DNA of 36,708 nt from C7867-001 sp964455225 (GTDB lineage: Bacteria; Patescibacteriota; Minisyncoccia; Phycocordibacterales; Phycocordibacteraceae). Positions 36,287 to 36,708 of this stretch are shown here, in pieces (the stretch's first letter is position 1; each line of letters begins with the position of its first letter). A program made the position numbers and the translations under genes. The stretch is taken from NCBI GenBank assembly GCA_964455225.1, contig CAYVUT010000003.1, positions 1 to 36,708 on the forward strand, in the 5' to 3' direction. The notes beneath the pieces are model-generated. The model saw only the letters and a program-made list of their open reading frames with translations, did no database searches and was not told the origin of the DNA.

Positions 36287-36706
36287 TTATTTCTTTTCGC
36301 TAGTAAGCGGATACAGGTCTGCTTCCGTAGGCAAACGCATGCCGCGGAGCGACGGATCCGTTGTCTCATCTCGAAGCAGAACGGTACCTGTCTCAGGATC
36401 CCAGACACCTCTCGTCAGATGGAACGTGCGAAGTCCGAGAAAACCAGTCTTTGATGAATCGAAATAGACAACGGCCGAATGATCCTTTTCGATGACTTTT
36501 TGTGCGAGTGCCATTCGTTCTTCCAGAGTACCGCCATGGAGTATCTTGCGTGCACCTGTCTCGTCCTGGAAAAGTCCCGCATGATCGGGGTCGATCTCTG
36601 CGCCATGCGCATTGATGCGCAGATTTTCAGTGATTGGCGCACGCGCTGCTTCAGAAGAGGTTTCCGATGCGGTTTCTGGCACATTTGCGGGTACATTGTC
36701 TGGCAT
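36287..36706 (-). CDS. Protein of unknown function (139 residues), possibly cut by the window edge
   Basis: The first ATG in view is 2 bases from the window end, so the true start may lie outside. The first 35 residues are Ala-, Glu- and Ser-rich and disordered. The rest has the flavour of a small alpha-beta domain (RMALAQKVIEKDHSAVVYFDSSKTGFLGL, shortened) ending in a strand-rich part with RGVWDPETGTVLLRDE. No family recognised. It is in one row with the DUF5663-like gene. Confidence 0.55.
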   Translation of the reverse strand: MPDNVPANVPETASETSSEAARAPITENLRINAHGAEIDPDHAGLFQDETGARKILHGGTLEERMALAQKVIEKDHSAVVYFDSSKTGFLGLRTFHLTRGVWDPETGTVLLRDETTDPSLRGMRLPTEADLYPLTSEKK

Positions 36707-36708
36707 CT

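Overview
The window looks like part of a chromosome from a Candidate Phyla Radiation bacterium (Patescibacteria, Parcubacteria-like; a Kaiserbacteria-type lineage is a guess). The grounds are: compact genes packed mostly on the minus strand; reduced versions of conserved proteins (UvrC without its C-terminal helix-hairpin-helix region, an ATP synthase epsilon subunit with only its N-terminal domain, a short delta subunit); several small membrane or exported families common in that group (DUF5671-, DUF2177-, DUF7282- and DUF5663-like, eight-cysteine cluster); and tRNA genes that do not encode CCA. TGA is used as a stop, so the code is not the SR1/Gracilibacteria one.

Layout. 1-5878 (minus): one run of seven closely spaced genes (two-helix membrane protein, mltG, mnmA, an exported protein, an ATP-cone/Mrr-type nuclease fusion, a DUF7282 protein, a PD-(D/E)XK nuclease cut by the window edge). 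5893-10862 (minus): a DUF5671-like membrane protein, leuS carrying a NUDIX domain inside its editing domain, and a sigma-region-4/HARE transcription factor with its own promoter. 10889-11714 (plus): two small unknown genes sharing a leader hairpin. 11723-13258 (minus): ychF, a candidate small RNA with three C-rich loops, and a 77-residue protein. 13270-19545 (minus): the complete F1Fo ATP synthase operon atpBEFHAGDC, with a long hairpin between atpE and atpF. 19601-22138: small genes on both strands (SWIB protein, six-helix sensor-like membrane protein, cupredoxin, unknown protein, eight-cysteine protein). 22166-25345: aminotransferase directly behind tRNA-Ala, DUF2177 protein, two tRNA-Pro, tRNA-Val, a small unknown gene, a repeat region at tRNA-Ala(UGC), and an unassigned structured RNA of about 230 nt. 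25343-32415 (minus): uvrB-uvrA-uvrC-ddl. 32433-36706: unknown proteins, tgt with a lost zinc site, a lipoprotein, an FKBP isomerase and two unknown proteins.

Two modes of gene start recur. Many minus-strand housekeeping genes have a -10 box (often the extended form TGN-TATNNT) only 6-15 nt before the ATG and no Shine-Dalgarno (SD) sequence, so their mRNAs should be nearly leaderless. The small orphan genes, mostly on the plus strand, have longer leaders, often with a hairpin, and a strong AGGAGG-type SD. The candidate small RNA at 12871-12985 displays C-rich loops complementary to SD sequences, which suggests (inference only) a regulator able to act on the second class and not on the first.

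All assignments come from reading the sequence; no database search or folding program was run.
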